Assembly: GCF_027947595.1 (NCBI RefSeq)
Contig: NZ_CP116257.1
Location: 682,001 to 746,000, forward strand
Source: Streptomyces lienomycini
GTDB lineage: Bacteria > Actinomycetota > Actinomycetes > Streptomycetales > Streptomycetaceae
Direction of reading: 5' to 3'
Length of the DNA: 64,000 bases
In this document: positions 50,447 through 60,178 of the stretch, piece by piece
Layout: each line of letters opens with the position of its first letter
Position numbering within the stretch: position 1 is the first letter of the stretch
Program-made: the position numbers and the translations under genes
The notes under the pieces: model-generated
What the model saw: only the letters and a program-made list of their open reading frames with translations
Databases searched by the model: none
What the model was told of the DNA's origin: nothing

Positions 50447-51091
50447 ATGACCAAGCAGATCAAGGGCATCCTGGGCGAGAAGCTCGGCATGACGCAGGTG
50501 TGGGACGAGAACAACCGCGTTGTTCCGGTCACCGTCGTCAAGGCCGGCCCCAACGTCGTCACCCAGGTCCGCACGAACGACGTCGACGGCTACGAGTCCG
50601 TCCAGATCGCGTTCGGCGAGATCGACCCGCGCAAGGTGAACAAGCCCCTCAAGGGCCACTTCGCCAAGGCCGACGTCACCCCCCGCCGCCACCTCGTCGA
50701 GATCCGTACCGCCGACGCCGCCGAGTACACGCTCGGTCAGGAAGTCAGCGCCGAGGTCTTCGAGTCCGGCGTGAAGGTCGACGTCACCGGCAAGAGCAAG
50801 GGCAAGGGCTTCGCCGGTGTCATGAAGCGTCACAACTTCAAGGGCCTCGGCGCCGGACACGGCACCCAGCGCAAGCACCGCTCGCCCGGTTCCATCGGTG
50901 GCTGCGCCACCCCGGGCCGCGTGTTCAAGGGCCTCCGCATGGCCGGCCGCATGGGCAACGAGCGGGTCACCACCCAGAACCTGACCGTCCACGCCGTTGA
51001 CGCGGAGAAGGGTCTGCTGCTCATCAAGGGCGCGGTTCCCGGTCCGAACGGCGGCCTCGTCCTGGTCCGCACTGCGGCCAAGGGGGCCTGA
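50447..51091 (+). CDS. rplC: 50S ribosomal protein L3
   Basis: Early assembly protein near the peptidyl-transferase centre. 214 aa. Starts [20 protein letters not shown], contains [46 protein letters not shown], the extension that reaches the peptidyl-transferase centre. Eighteen nucleotides separate it from rpsJ. Confidence 0.97.
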   Translation: MTKQIKGILGEKLGMTQVWDENNRVVPVTVVKAGPNVVTQVRTNDVDGYESVQIAFGEIDPRKVNKPLKGHFAKADVTPRRHLVEIRTADAAEYTLGQEVSAEVFESGVKVDVTGKSKGKGFAGVMKRHNFKGLGAGHGTQRKHRSPGSIGGCATPGRVFKGLRMAGRMGNERVTTQNLTVHAVDAEKGLLLIKGAVPGPNGGLVLVRTAAKGA

Positions 51092-51099
51092 GGTAACCG

Positions 51100-51759
51100 A
51101 TGAGCACTGTTGACATCCTTTCGCCTGCCGGCGAGAAGACCGGAAGCGTCGAGCTCCCCGCGGAGATCTTCGGCGTGGAGAAGATCAGCATCCCGCTGAT
51201 CCACCAGGTCGTCGTCGCGCAGAACGCCGCTGCCCGCCAGGGCACGCACAAGACCAAGCGTCGCGGCGAGGTCCGTGGTGGCGGCAAGAAGCCGTACCGC
51301 CAGAAGGGCACCGGCCGCGCCCGCCAGGGTTCGACCCGTGCGCCGCAGTTCGCCGGCGGTGGCGTCGTCCACGGCCCGCAGCCGCGTGACTACTCGCAGC
51401 GGACCCCGAAGAAGATGAAGGCCGCGGCCCTGCGCCACGCCCTCACCGACCGGGCCCGCCACGACCGCATCCACGTCGTCACCGGCGTCATCGAGGGCGA
51501 GACCCCGTCCACGAAGGCCGCCCGGACGCTGTTCGGCAAGATCTCGGAGCGCAAGAACCTGCTCCTGGTCGTCGACCGCGCCGACGAGGCCGCGTGGCTG
51601 TCCGCCCGCAACCTGCCCCAGATCCACATCCTGGAGCCGGGCCAGCTGAACACGTACGACGTTCTCGTCTCGGACGACGTGGTCTTCACCCAGGCCGCTT
51701 TCGAGTCCTTCGTGTCTGGCCCCAACAAGGCCGCTGACACCGAAGGGAGCGAAGCCTGA
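51100..51759 (+). CDS. rplD: 50S ribosomal protein L4
   Basis: Lines the exit-tunnel constriction; in E. coli it also represses its own operon. 219 aa. Central arm [34 protein letters not shown] with the Gly/Arg-rich tunnel loop. ATG 51100 lies 8 nt after rplC; its stop overlaps rplW (TGATGG). No E. coli-like S10 leader structure that could mediate L4 feedback is evident. Confidence 0.96.
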   Translation: MSTVDILSPAGEKTGSVELPAEIFGVEKISIPLIHQVVVAQNAAARQGTHKTKRRGEVRGGGKKPYRQKGTGRARQGSTRAPQFAGGGVVHGPQPRDYSQRTPKKMKAAALRHALTDRARHDRIHVVTGVIEGETPSTKAARTLFGKISERKNLLLVVDRADEAAWLSARNLPQIHILEPGQLNTYDVLVSDDVVFTQAAFESFVSGPNKAADTEGSEA

Positions 51760-52178
51760 TGGCTACGCGTCACCCGAGCATCGCCTCCAAGGCGGCCAAG
51801 GCCGCCAAGGCCGCGCGCGTCGCCAAGGCGCGTCGCCACGAGGCCGAGGGCAAGAACACCGTCGTCACCCCGGCCAGCAAGGCGTTCACGGACCCCCGTG
51901 ACGTGCTGCTGAAGCCGGTCGTGTCCGAGAAGAGCTACGCGCTCCTCGACGAGAACAAGTACACGTTCATCGTCGCGCCGGGCTCCAACAAGACCCAGAT
52001 CAAGGAGGCCGTCCAGGCGGTCTTCTCGGTCAAGGTCACCGGGGTCAACACGATCAACCGCCAGGGCAAGCGGAAGCGGACCCGCACGGGCTTCGGCAAG
52101 CGTGCCGACAGCAAGCGCGCGATCGTGACCCTCGCCGAGGGCGACCGTATCGACATCTTCGGCGGTCCGACCTCCTGA
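51759..52178 (+). CDS. rplW: 50S ribosomal protein L23
   Basis: Sits at the tunnel exit and docks trigger factor and SRP. 139 aa, longer than the ~100 of E. coli because of an Ala/Lys-rich N-terminal ~35 residues ([24 protein letters not shown]). The core begins at [19 protein letters not shown], with [29 protein letters not shown]. Start overlaps rplD by 1 nt. Confidence 0.95.
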   Translation: MATRHPSIASKAAKAAKAARVAKARRHEAEGKNTVVTPASKAFTDPRDVLLKPVVSEKSYALLDENKYTFIVAPGSNKTQIKEAVQAVFSVKVTGVNTINRQGKRKRTRTGFGKRADSKRAIVTLAEGDRIDIFGGPTS

Positions 52179-52218
52179 CGGAGGTCCGGATCGTCCGGAA
52201 TCGGACGAGGACTGAGAA

Positions 52219-53055
52219 ATGGGAATCCGCAAGTACAAGCCGACTACGCCGGGCCGTCGTGGCTCCAGCGTCGCCGACTTCGTCGAGGTCACGCGGTCCA
52301 CGCCGGAGAAGTCGCTGGTCCGCCCGCTGCACAGCAAGGGCGGCCGTAACAACGCCGGTCGTGTGACCGTTCGCCACCAGGGTGGCGGACACAAGCGCGC
52401 CTACCGTGTCATCGACTTCCGTCGGCACGACAAGGACGGCGTGCCGGCGAAGGTCGCGCACATCGAGTACGACCCCAACCGCACCGCGCGCATCGCGCTG
52501 CTGCACTACGCCGACGGCGAGAAGCGCTACATCCTCGCCCCGCGCAACCTGCAGCAGGGCGACCGCGTCGAGAACGGTCCCGGGGCCGACATCAAGCCGG
52601 GCAACAACCTGGCGCTCCGCAACATCCCGGTCGGTACCACGATCCACGCGATCGAGCTCCGTCCCGGTGGCGGCGCCAAGTTCGCCCGCTCCGCCGGTGC
52701 CTCCGTGCAGCTGCTCGCGAAGGAGGGCTCGATGGCCCACCTGCGCATGCCGTCCGGAGAGATCCGCCTGGTCGACCAGCGCTGCCGCGCCACGGTCGGC
52801 GAGGTCGGCAACGCCGAGCAGTCCAACATCAACTGGGGCAAGGCCGGCCGTAAGCGGTGGCTGGGCGTTCGCCCGACCGTCCGTGGTGTCGTCATGAACC
52901 CGGTCGACCACCCGCACGGTGGTGGCGAGGGCCGTACTTCCGGTGGCCGTCACCCCGTGTCGCCGTGGGGCAAGAAGGAAGGCCGTACTCGTTCGCCCAA
53001 GAAGGCGTCGAACAAGTACATCGTCCGCCGCCGCAAGACGAACAAGAAGCGCTAA
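52219..53055 (+). CDS. rplB: 50S ribosomal protein L2
   Basis: Large-subunit core protein needed for peptidyl transfer. 278 aa. Signature HNPRTGR-like opening then [22 protein letters not shown], and the C-terminal [25 protein letters not shown]. 40 nt after rplW. Confidence 0.97.
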   Translation: MGIRKYKPTTPGRRGSSVADFVEVTRSTPEKSLVRPLHSKGGRNNAGRVTVRHQGGGHKRAYRVIDFRRHDKDGVPAKVAHIEYDPNRTARIALLHYADGEKRYILAPRNLQQGDRVENGPGADIKPGNNLALRNIPVGTTIHAIELRPGGGAKFARSAGASVQLLAKEGSMAHLRMPSGEIRLVDQRCRATVGEVGNAEQSNINWGKAGRKRWLGVRPTVRGVVMNPVDHPHGGGEGRTSGGRHPVSPWGKKEGRTRSPKKASNKYIVRRRKTNKKR

Positions 53056-53067
53056 GGACGGGTTGAG

Positions 53068-53349
53068 ATGCCTCGTAGCTTGAAGAAGGGACCCTTCGTC
53101 GACGACCACCTGATCAAGAAGGTGGACGTCCAGAACGAAGCCGGTACCAAGAACGTCATCAAGACCTGGTCCCGTCGCTCGATGATCGTCCCGGCGATGC
53201 TCGGCCACACGATCGCGGTGCACAACGGCAAGACCCACATCCCGGTGTTTGTCACCGAGTCCATGGTCGGCCACAAGCTCGGCGAGTTCTCGCCGACGCG
53301 CACCTTCCGGGGTCACGTGAAGGACGACCGGAAGTCGAAGCGCCGCTAA
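53068..53349 (+). CDS. rpsS: 30S ribosomal protein S19
   Basis: 30S head protein partnering S13. 93 aa. Contains [71 protein letters not shown] (family signature). Twelve nt after rplB. Confidence 0.97.
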   Translation: MPRSLKKGPFVDDHLIKKVDVQNEAGTKNVIKTWSRRSMIVPAMLGHTIAVHNGKTHIPVFVTESMVGHKLGEFSPTRTFRGHVKDDRKSKRR

Positions 53350-53391
53350 CAGCGGGGTGGAATGACCATGACAAACACTGAAGGGACAACC

Positions 53392-53739
53392 ATGGAAGCC
53401 AGGGCCCAGGCGCGGTACATCCGCGTCACGCCCATGAAGGCCCGCCGCGTGGTGGACCTCATCCGTGGCATGGATGCCACGGAGGCTCAGGCGGTCCTGC
53501 GTTTCGCCCCGCAGGCCGCGAGCGTGCCGGTCGGCAAGGTGCTGGACAGCGCCATCGCCAACGCCGCGCACAACTACGACCACACCGACGCCGACAGCCT
53601 CGTCATTTCCGAGGCGTACGTCGACGAGGGCCCGACCCTGAAGCGGTTCCGTCCGCGCGCCCAGGGCCGCGCCTACCGGATCCGCAAGCGGACCAGCCAC
53701 ATCACCGTGGTCGTCAGCAGCAAGGAAGGAACCCGGTAA
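53392..53739 (+). CDS. rplV: 50S ribosomal protein L22
   Basis: Tunnel protein whose hairpin reaches the macrolide site. 115 aa from ATG 53392 (GAAGGGAC upstream), the usual Streptomyces length; ATG 53362 would add 10 residues and also has a G-rich upstream. Contains [19 protein letters not shown] and [34 protein letters not shown]. Stop overlaps rpsC (TAATG). Confidence 0.93.
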   Translation: MEARAQARYIRVTPMKARRVVDLIRGMDATEAQAVLRFAPQAASVPVGKVLDSAIANAAHNYDHTDADSLVISEAYVDEGPTLKRFRPRAQGRAYRIRKRTSHITVVVSSKEGTR

Positions 53740-54569
53740 TGGGCCAGAAGGTAAACCCGCACGGGTTCCGGCTCGGTGTCACCACCGACTTCAAGTCGCG
53801 TTGGTACGCCGACAAGCTGTACAAGGACTACGTCAAGGAAGACGTCGCCATCCGTCGGATGATGACGTCCGGCATGGAGCGCGCCGGCATCTCGAAGGTG
53901 GAGATCGAGCGCACCCGTGACCGCGTGCGTGTGGACATCCACACCGCCCGTCCCGGCATCGTCATCGGCCGCCGCGGCGCCGAGGCCGACCGCATCCGCG
54001 GTGACCTGGAGAAGCTGACCGGCAAGCAGGTCCAGCTGAACATCCTCGAGGTCAAGAGCCCCGAGACGGACGCTCAGCTGGTGGCCCAGGCCGTCGCCGA
54101 GCAGCTGTCCTCCCGCGTCTCCTTCCGTCGCGCCATGCGCAAGAGCATGCAGGGCACGATGAAGGCCGGCGCCAAGGGCATCAAGATCCAGTGCGGTGGC
54201 CGCCTCGGTGGCGCCGAGATGTCCCGCTCGGAGTTCTACCGCGAGGGCCGTGTGCCCCTGCACACGCTCCGCGCGAACGTGGACTACGGCTTCTTCGAGG
54301 CCAAGACGACCTTCGGCCGCATCGGTGTGAAGGTCTGGATCTACAAGGGCGACGTCAAGAACATCGCCGAGGTCCGCGCCGAGAACGCCGCCGCCCGTGC
54401 CGGCAACCGCCCGGCCCGTGGCGGCGCCGACCGCCCGGCCCGCGGTGGCCGCGGTGGCGAGCGTCGTGGGCGCAAGCCGCAGCAGCAGTCGGCTCCGGCC
54501 GCCGAGGCCCCCAAGGCCGACGCGCCCGCCGCTGCCGCTCCGGCCGAGAGCACCGGAACGGAGGCCTGA
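53739..54569 (+). CDS. rpsC: 30S ribosomal protein S3
   Basis: mRNA-entry protein with KH domain. 276 aa. N-terminal KH region [26 protein letters not shown], then [34 protein letters not shown], and the C-terminal core with [13 protein letters not shown]. An extra ~50-residue tail rich in Arg/Gly/Pro/Ala ([21 protein letters not shown]) is an actinobacterial extension. Start overlaps rplV. Confidence 0.96.
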   Translation: MGQKVNPHGFRLGVTTDFKSRWYADKLYKDYVKEDVAIRRMMTSGMERAGISKVEIERTRDRVRVDIHTARPGIVIGRRGAEADRIRGDLEKLTGKQVQLNILEVKSPETDAQLVAQAVAEQLSSRVSFRRAMRKSMQGTMKAGAKGIKIQCGGRLGGAEMSRSEFYREGRVPLHTLRANVDYGFFEAKTTFGRIGVKVWIYKGDVKNIAEVRAENAAARAGNRPARGGADRPARGGRGGERRGRKPQQQSAPAAEAPKADAPAAAAPAESTGTEA

Positions 54570-54574
54570 CCGTC

Positions 54575-54994
54575 ATGCTGATCCCCCGCAGGGTCAAGCA
54601 CCGCAAGCAGCACCACCCCAAGCGCCGCGGTATGGCCAAGGGCGGTACGCAGGTTGCGTTCGGCGAGTACGGCATCCAGGCCCTCACGCCGGCGTACGTG
54701 ACCAACCGCCAGATCGAGGCGGCCCGTATCGCGATGACCCGCCACATCAAGCGTGGCGGCAAGGTCTGGATCAACATCTACCCGGACCGCCCGCTCACGA
54801 AGAAGCCGGCCGAGACCCGCATGGGTTCCGGTAAGGGTTCTCCCGAGTGGTGGATCGCGAACGTGCACCCGGGTCGGGTCATGTTCGAGCTGTCCTACCC
54901 CAACGAGAAGATCGCCCGTGAGGCGCTGACCCGTGCGGCCCACAAGCTGCCGATGAAGTGCCGGATCGTCAAGCGCGAGGCAGGTGAAGCGTGA
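54575..54994 (+). CDS. rplP: 50S ribosomal protein L16
   Basis: Binds near the A-site and helps accommodation. 139 aa. Starts [36 protein letters not shown] and contains RRGM...[29 protein letters not shown] 54575 lies 6 nt after the rpsC stop; its stop overlaps rpmC (GTGATG). Confidence 0.97.
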   Translation: MLIPRRVKHRKQHHPKRRGMAKGGTQVAFGEYGIQALTPAYVTNRQIEAARIAMTRHIKRGGKVWINIYPDRPLTKKPAETRMGSGKGSPEWWIANVHPGRVMFELSYPNEKIAREALTRAAHKLPMKCRIVKREAGEA

Positions 54995-55218
54995 TGTCGG
55001 CCGGTACCAAGGCGTCCGAGCTGCGCGAGCTGGGCAACGAGGAGCTTCTTGCGAAGCTCCGCGAGGCCAAGGAAGAGCTGTTCAACCTCCGCTTCCAGGC
55101 GGCGACGGGTCAGCTCGAGAACCACGGTCGGCTCAAGGCCGTCCGTAAGGACATCGCGCGGATCTACACCCTGATGCGTGAGCGCGAGCTGGGCATCGAG
55201 ACGGTGGAGAGCGCCTGA
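54994..55218 (+). CDS. rpmC: 50S ribosomal protein L29
   Basis: Tunnel-exit protein near L23. 74 aa from ATG 54994 (overlaps rplP; GTG 54991 is the alternative). Helical: [59 protein letters not shown]. The C-terminus overlaps rpsQ by 1 nt. Confidence 0.95.
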   Translation: MSAGTKASELRELGNEELLAKLREAKEELFNLRFQAATGQLENHGRLKAVRKDIARIYTLMRERELGIETVESA

Positions 55219-55505
55219 TGAGCGAGAGCAACGTGACTGAAGAGACGAAGGCCGCGCGCGGCTTCCGCAAGACCCGCCAGGGTCTGGTCGTCAGCGACAA
55301 GATGGACAAGACCGTCGTCGTCGCCGTCGAGGACCGCGTGACCCACGCCCTGTACGGCAAGGTCATCCGCCGTACCGAGAAGCTCAAGGCTCACGACGAG
55401 CAGAACGCCGCGGGCGTCGGCGACCGTGTCCTCCTCATGGAGACCCGGCCGCTGTCCGCGACGAAGCGCTGGCGCGTCGTCGAGGTCCTCGAGAAGGCCA
55501 AGTAA
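55218..55505 (+). CDS. rpsQ: 30S ribosomal protein S17
   Basis: OB-fold 16S rRNA-binding protein. 95 aa. An N-terminal [20 protein letters not shown] is followed by [42 protein letters not shown] and [30 protein letters not shown]. Start overlaps rpmC. Confidence 0.96.
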   Translation: MSESNVTEETKAARGFRKTRQGLVVSDKMDKTVVVAVEDRVTHALYGKVIRRTEKLKAHDEQNAAGVGDRVLLMETRPLSATKRWRVVEVLEKAK

Positions 55506-55550
55506 GAAATCTCCTGCGGGGCATTCCTCGCAGGGCAGTTCCGCCAGGCT

Positions 55551-55584
55551 CCGGGAGTCGTTCACCCAGGTGACCGACTCCCGG
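55551..55584 (+). terminator. rpsQ-rplN intergenic hairpin
   Basis: A 10-bp perfect stem (55551-55560 with 55575-55584) with an inner TTCACC/GGTGA extension; a smaller CCTGCG/CGCAGG hairpin (55513-55534) lies before it. No U-tract. Divides the S10 and spc parts of the cluster; probably a processing site or internal regulatory point (inference). Confidence 0.5.
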
Positions 55585-55612
55585 GGAACCGGCAGACATT
55601 CAGGAGATAGAC

Positions 55613-55981
55613 GTGATCCAGCAGGAGTCGCGGCTGCGTGTCGCCGACAACACGGGTGCGAAGGAAATCCTGACCATCCGTGTGCTCGGTGGCTCGGGCC
55701 GCCGCTACGCGGGTATCGGTGACGTCATCGTCGCCACCGTCAAGGACGCGATCCCCGGTGGCAACGTGAAGAAGGGTGACGTCGTCAAGGCGGTCATCGT
55801 TCGCACCGTCAAGGAGCGCCGCCGTCCCGACGGCTCGTACATCCGCTTCGACGAGAACGCCGCCGTCATTCTGAAGAACGACGGCGACCCTCGCGGCACC
55901 CGTATCTTCGGCCCGGTGGGCCGTGAGCTGCGCGAGAAGAAGTTCATGAAGATCATCTCCCTCGCGCCGGAGGTGCTGTGA
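55613..55981 (+). CDS. rplN: 50S ribosomal protein L14
   Basis: Forms bridge B8 near the subunit interface. 122 aa, GTG start at 55613 with CAGGAG upstream. Contains [49 protein letters not shown] and [33 protein letters not shown]. It is the first gene of the spc half of the operon. Confidence 0.97.
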   Translation: MIQQESRLRVADNTGAKEILTIRVLGGSGRRYAGIGDVIVATVKDAIPGGNVKKGDVVKAVIVRTVKERRRPDGSYIRFDENAAVILKNDGDPRGTRIFGPVGRELREKKFMKIISLAPEVL

Positions 55982-55983
55982 GC

Positions 55984-56307
55984 ATGAAGATCAAGAAGGG
56001 CGACCTGGTCCAGGTCATCACCGGTAAGGACAAGGGCAAGCAGGGCAAGGTCATCGCGGCCTTCCCCCGCGAGGACCGCGTCCTGGTCGAGGGTGTCAAC
56101 CGGGTCAAGAAGCACACCAAGGCCGGGCCGACCGCTCGCGGTTCGCAGGCCGGCGGCATCGTGACCACCGAGGCCCCGATCCACGTCTCCAACGTCCAGC
56201 TGGTCGTGGAGAAGGACGGCAACAAGGTCGTCACGCGCGTCGGTTACCGCTTCGACGACGAGGGCAACAAGGTTCGCGTTGCCAAGCGGACGGGTGAGGA
56301 CATCTGA
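55984..56307 (+). CDS. rplX: 50S ribosomal protein L24
   Basis: Early assembly initiator at the tunnel exit. 107 aa from ATG 55984 (GTG 55978 would add two residues; L24 in Streptomyces starts MKIKKGD). KOW motif [36 protein letters not shown]. Start overlaps the rplN stop region; stop overlaps rplE. Confidence 0.95.
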   Translation: MKIKKGDLVQVITGKDKGKQGKVIAAFPREDRVLVEGVNRVKKHTKAGPTARGSQAGGIVTTEAPIHVSNVQLVVEKDGNKVVTRVGYRFDDEGNKVRVAKRTGEDI

Positions 56308-56864
56308 TGGCTACCACCACCACTCCGCGTCTCAAGACGAAGTACCGCGAGGAGATCGCCGGCAAGCTGCGTGAGGAGTTCTCCTACGAGAACGTCATGC
56401 AGATCCCCGGCCTCGTGAAGATCGTGGTCAACATGGGTGTCGGCGACGCCGCCCGTGACTCGAAGCTGATCGAGGGCGCGATCCGCGACCTGACCACCAT
56501 CACCGGTCAGAAGCCGGCCGTCACCAAGGCCCGCAAGTCCATCGCGCAGTTCAAGCTGCGTGAGGGCCAGCCGATCGGTGCCCACGTCACGCTCCGTGGC
56601 GACCGCATGTGGGAGTTCCTGGACCGCACCCTGTCGCTCGCGCTGCCGCGCATCCGCGACTTCCGCGGTCTGTCCCCCAAGCAGTTCGACGGCCGTGGCA
56701 ACTACACCTTCGGTCTCACCGAGCAGGTCATGTTCCACGAGATCGACCAGGACAAGATCGACCGCACCCGGGGTATGGACATCACCGTGGTGACCACGGC
56801 GACCAACGACGCTGAGGGCCGCGCGCTCCTTCGTCACCTCGGCTTCCCCTTCAAGGAGGCGTGA
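56307..56864 (+). CDS. rplE: 50S ribosomal protein L5
   Basis: Binds 5S rRNA and contacts the P-site tRNA. 185 aa. Contains [66 protein letters not shown] and [48 protein letters not shown] shares its A with the rplX stop. Confidence 0.97.
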   Translation: MATTTTPRLKTKYREEIAGKLREEFSYENVMQIPGLVKIVVNMGVGDAARDSKLIEGAIRDLTTITGQKPAVTKARKSIAQFKLREGQPIGAHVTLRGDRMWEFLDRTLSLALPRIRDFRGLSPKQFDGRGNYTFGLTEQVMFHEIDQDKIDRTRGMDITVVTTATNDAEGRALLRHLGFPFKEA

Positions 56865-56869
56865 GCGAG

Positions 56870-57055
56870 ATGGCGAAGAAGGCTCTGATTGCCAAGGCTG
56901 CTCGCAAGCCCAAGTTCGGTGTCCGCGGCTACACGCGCTGCCAGCGCTGCGGCCGTCCGCACTCCGTCTACCGCAAGTTCGGCCTGTGCCGCGTGTGCCT
57001 CCGTGAGATGGCTCACCGTGGCGAGCTGCCGGGCGTGACCAAGAGCTCTTGGTAA
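56870..57055 (+). CDS. rpsZ: 30S ribosomal protein S14 (zinc-binding, type Z)
   Basis: 61 aa, the zinc form. [54 protein letters not shown] carries the CxxC...CxxC ligand set (CQRC and CRVC). ATG 56870 lies 10 nt after AAGGAGG (GTG 56861 is too close). Streptomyces often has a second, zinc-free copy elsewhere under Zur control. Confidence 0.95.
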   Translation: MAKKALIAKAARKPKFGVRGYTRCQRCGRPHSVYRKFGLCRVCLREMAHRGELPGVTKSSW

Positions 57056-57265
57056 TCCGGTAATTCCGGGTTATTCAGACTCTCGGTAAGCAACTGGGTG
57101 GGCAGGGGCCCGGCTCCGCATGCCTTAGGCTTGTGGGGTTGGGCGTCTGTCGCCCCAAACGACTTACTACGCCGTAGGTCCACCGCGCCGCACCCGTCCC
57201 GTCTCGGATCGGGGAGAGGGATGGCGCACCAGGAAACCACGGCGAGAGAGGCCGAAGGCCAATTC

Positions 57266-57664
57266 ATGACCATGACTGATCCGATCGCAGACATGCTTAC
57301 GCGTCTGCGGAACGCGAACTCGGCGTACCACGACTCCGTGACGATGCCGGCGTCCAAGATCAAGTCTCACATCGCGGAGATCCTCCAGCAGGAGGGCTTC
57401 ATCACCGGCTGGAAGACCGAGGACGCCGAGGTGGGCAAGAACCTCACCCTCGAGCTGAAGTTCGGTCCGAACCGTGAGCGCTCCATCGCGGGCATCAAGC
57501 GGATCTCCAAGCCCGGTCTCCGGGTGTACGCGAAGTCCACCAACCTGCCCAAGGTGCTGGGTGGCCTCGGCGTGGCGATCATCTCCACGTCGCACGGGCT
57601 CCTCACCGACAAGCAGGCCGGCAAGAAGGGCGTAGGCGGAGAAGTTCTCGCCTACGTCTGGTAA
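57266..57664 (+). CDS. rpsH: 30S ribosomal protein S8
   Basis: Binds 16S helix 21; in E. coli represses the spc operon. 132 aa from ATG 57266 ([44 protein letters not shown]). The start codon has no strong ribosome binding site, and 210 nt of leader precede it, the longest gap inside this part of the cluster. Confidence 0.95.
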   Translation: MTMTDPIADMLTRLRNANSAYHDSVTMPASKIKSHIAEILQQEGFITGWKTEDAEVGKNLTLELKFGPNRERSIAGIKRISKPGLRVYAKSTNLPKVLGGLGVAIISTSHGLLTDKQAGKKGVGGEVLAYVW

Positions 57665-57688
57665 CGGAAGGGAACGGAGGAAACAGCT

Positions 57689-58228
57689 ATGTCGCGCATC
57701 GGCAAGCTCCCCATCGCGGTTCCCGCCGGCGTGGACGTCACCATCGACGGCCGTACGGTTTCGGTCAAGGGACCCAAGGGTTCGCTGACTCACACCGTCG
57801 TGGCGCCGATCGACATCGCCAAGGGTGAGGACGGCGTGCTGAGCGTCACCCGCCCCAACGACGAGCGTCAGAGCAAGGCCCTGCACGGCCTGTCCCGCAC
57901 GCTGGTGGCGAACATGATCACCGGCGTGACCCAGGGTTACGTGAAGAAGCTCGAGATCAGCGGTGTCGGTTACCGCGTGCTCGCCAAGGGGTCGAACCTG
58001 GAGTTCTCCCTCGGCTACAGCCACCCGATCCTGGTCGAGGCCCCCGAGGGCATCACCTTCAAGGTGGAGAACCCGACGCACTTCTCGGTCGAGGGCATCG
58101 ACAAGCAGAAGGTCGGCGAGGTTGCGGCCAACATCCGCAAGCTGCGCAAGCCCGACCCGTACAAGGCCAAGGGCGTCAAGTACGAGGGCGAAGTCATCCG
58201 ACGCAAGGTCGGAAAGGCGGGTAAGTAA
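57689..58228 (+). CDS. rplF: 50S ribosomal protein L6
   Basis: Binds near the GTPase-associated region. 179 aa. [32 protein letters not shown] and the C-terminal [33 protein letters not shown] lies 10-14 nt upstream; 24 nt after rpsH. Confidence 0.97.
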   Translation: MSRIGKLPIAVPAGVDVTIDGRTVSVKGPKGSLTHTVVAPIDIAKGEDGVLSVTRPNDERQSKALHGLSRTLVANMITGVTQGYVKKLEISGVGYRVLAKGSNLEFSLGYSHPILVEAPEGITFKVENPTHFSVEGIDKQKVGEVAANIRKLRKPDPYKAKGVKYEGEVIRRKVGKAGK

Positions 58229-58231
58229 GCC

Positions 58232-58615
58232 ATGGCATACGGACAGAAGATCCTCAAGGGCGACGCCTACAAGCGCGCCGCGATCAAGCGCCGCCACATC
58301 CGGATTCGCAAGAATCTCTCGGGCACGGCGGAGCGTCCCCGTCTGGTCGTTACCCGTTCGAACCGCCACATCGTGGCCCAGGTGATCGACGACATCAAGG
58401 GTCACACCCTTGCGTCGGCGTCCACCCTGGACACCTCGATCCGCGGTGGCGAGGCCGACAAGTCCGCGCAGGCCCAGCAGGTCGGCGCCCTGGTCGCCGA
58501 GCGCGCCAAGGCCGCCGGCGTCGAGGCCGTCGTGTTCGACCGTGGTGGCAACCAGTACGCCGGGCGCATCGCCGCCCTGGCGGACGCCGCCCGCGAAGCC
58601 GGGCTGAAGTTCTGA
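58232..58615 (+). CDS. rplR: 50S ribosomal protein L18
   Basis: 5S rRNA-binding protein. 127 aa. [49 protein letters not shown] and [36 protein letters not shown] (family signature). Only 3 nt from rplF. Confidence 0.97.
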   Translation: MAYGQKILKGDAYKRAAIKRRHIRIRKNLSGTAERPRLVVTRSNRHIVAQVIDDIKGHTLASASTLDTSIRGGEADKSAQAQQVGALVAERAKAAGVEAVVFDRGGNQYAGRIAALADAAREAGLKF

Positions 58616-58679
58616 GCCGCCCGTCGCGGCAGCGACTGATGTCGCTGCGTAGCTACGGAAACGAAGAGAGGTAATTCCA

Positions 58680-59282
58680 ATGGCTGGACCCCAGCGCCGC
58701 GGTGGCGGTGCCGGTGGCGGCGAGCGGCGGGACCGGAAGGGTCGCGACGGTGGCGCTGCCGCCGAGAAGACCGCGTACGTTGAGCGCGTTGTCGCGATCA
58801 ACCGCGTCGCCAAGGTTGTGAAGGGTGGTCGTCGCTTCAGCTTCACCGCGCTGGTCGTGGTGGGCGACGGTGACGGCACCGTGGGTGTCGGATACGGCAA
58901 GGCCAAGGAGGTGCCGGCCGCCATCGCCAAGGGTGTTGAGGAGGCCAAGAAGCACTTCTTCAAGGTCCCCCGCATCCAGGGCACCATCCCGCACCCCATC
59001 CAGGGTGAGAAGGCTGCCGGCGTCGTGCTGCTCAAGCCCGCGTCCCCCGGTACCGGCGTGATCGCCGGTGGTCCGGTGCGCGCCGTGCTCGAGTGCGCCG
59101 GTATCCACGACGTGCTGTCGAAGTCGCTCGGCTCCGACAACCAGATCAACATCGTGCACGCGACCGTGGAGGCCCTCAAGGGCCTGCAGCGTCCCGAGGA
59201 GATCGCGGCCCGCCGTGGTCTGCCGCTCGAGGACGTCGCCCCCGCGGCTCTTCTCCGTGCACGTGCCGGGGCGGGTGCGTAA
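58680..59282 (+). CDS. rpsE: 30S ribosomal protein S5
   Basis: Needed for mRNA helicase function and decoding accuracy. 200 aa. An N-terminal Gly/Arg-rich extension (~25 residues, [24 protein letters not shown]) precedes the ds[62 protein letters not shown]. 65 nt after rplR. Confidence 0.96.
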   Translation: MAGPQRRGGGAGGGERRDRKGRDGGAAAEKTAYVERVVAINRVAKVVKGGRRFSFTALVVVGDGDGTVGVGYGKAKEVPAAIAKGVEEAKKHFFKVPRIQGTIPHPIQGEKAAGVVLLKPASPGTGVIAGGPVRAVLECAGIHDVLSKSLGSDNQINIVHATVEALKGLQRPEEIAARRGLPLEDVAPAALLRARAGAGA

Positions 59283-59284
59283 TC

Positions 59285-59467
59285 ATGGCGCAGCTCAAGA
59301 TTACGCAGGTCAAGTCCTACATCGGCAGCAAGCAGAACCACCGTGACACCCTGCGTTCCCTTGGTCTCAAGGGCATCAACACGCAGGTCGTCAAGGAGGA
59401 CCGCCCCGAGTTCCGCGGCATGGTGCACACCGTCCGCCACCTCGTGTCGGTCGAGGAGGTCGACTGA
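59285..59467 (+). CDS. rpmD: 50S ribosomal protein L30
   Basis: 60 aa, ATG 59285, 2 nt after rps[59 protein letters not shown] is a full-length L30. Confidence 0.95.
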   Translation: MAQLKITQVKSYIGSKQNHRDTLRSLGLKGINTQVVKEDRPEFRGMVHTVRHLVSVEEVD

Positions 59468-59469
59468 TC

Positions 59470-59925
59470 ATGGCGGAGAACAACCCGCTCAAGATCCACA
59501 ACCTCCGTCCCGCCCCGGGCGCCAAGACCGCCAAGACCCGTGTCGGTCGTGGTGAGGCGTCGAAGGGTAAGACGGCCGGTCGTGGTACCAAGGGCACGAA
59601 GGCCCGCTACCAGGTTCCGGAGCGCTTCGAGGGTGGCCAGATGCCCCTCCACATGCGTCTCCCGAAGCTGAAGGGCTTCAAGAACCCGTTCAAGACCGAG
59701 TTCCAGGTCGTGAACCTCGACAAGCTGTCCGCGCTGTACCCCGAGGGTGGCGAGGTCACCGTCGAGGGCCTCGTGGCCAAGGGTGCCGTTCGCAAGAACA
59801 GCCTCGTCAAGGTCCTCGGCCAGGGCGAGGTCTCCGTGGCGCTGCAGGTGACGGTCGACGCCGTCTCCGGCTCCGCCAAGGAGAAGATCACCGCCGCCGG
59901 CGGTACCGTCACCGAGCTCGTCTGA
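59470..59925 (+). CDS. rplO: 50S ribosomal protein L15
   Basis: Late-assembly protein with an extended N-terminal tail. 151 aa. [68 protein letters not shown]. Two nt after rpmD; last gene before the spc-operon terminator. Confidence 0.97.
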   Translation: MAENNPLKIHNLRPAPGAKTAKTRVGRGEASKGKTAGRGTKGTKARYQVPERFEGGQMPLHMRLPKLKGFKNPFKTEFQVVNLDKLSALYPEGGEVTVEGLVAKGAVRKNSLVKVLGQGEVSVALQVTVDAVSGSAKEKITAAGGTVTELV

Positions 59926-59957
59926 ACCCTTCAGGCGCCTCGATGACTTGAGCGATC

Positions 59958-59996
59958 CCAACCGGGGATACCCACAAAAGGGGTATCCCCGGTTGG
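59958..59996 (+). terminator. terminator between rplO and secY
   Basis: A 16-bp perfect stem (59958-59973 with 59981-59996) with a 7-nt loop ACAAAAG. It ends the spc-operon mRNA or partly uncouples secY-adk. Confidence 0.9.
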
Positions 59997-60093
59997 TCGT
60001 TCCAAGGTAAGTGGTCCCGCCGGTAAGGTGGCCGGGCTGCCCTCTTTCACGTGTGCGTCACATGAGGCACTCTGAGCGGCAGTTCACCGTTAC

Positions 60094-60121
60094 TTACTCA
60101 GTCGTCATTACTCAGTCGTCA
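60094..60121. repeat. 14-bp direct repeat upstream of secY
   Basis: Two perfect head-to-tail copies of TTACTCAGTCGTCA (60094-60107, 60108-60121), followed by a partial third (GTCG). Located 57-85 nt before secY, between the terminator and the start codon. Confidence 0.85.
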
Positions 60122-60178
60122 GTCGAACCTCAAGACCGTCACCCTTGACGCAGTAGCGCGGGGGTCGCAGGAGGCACC

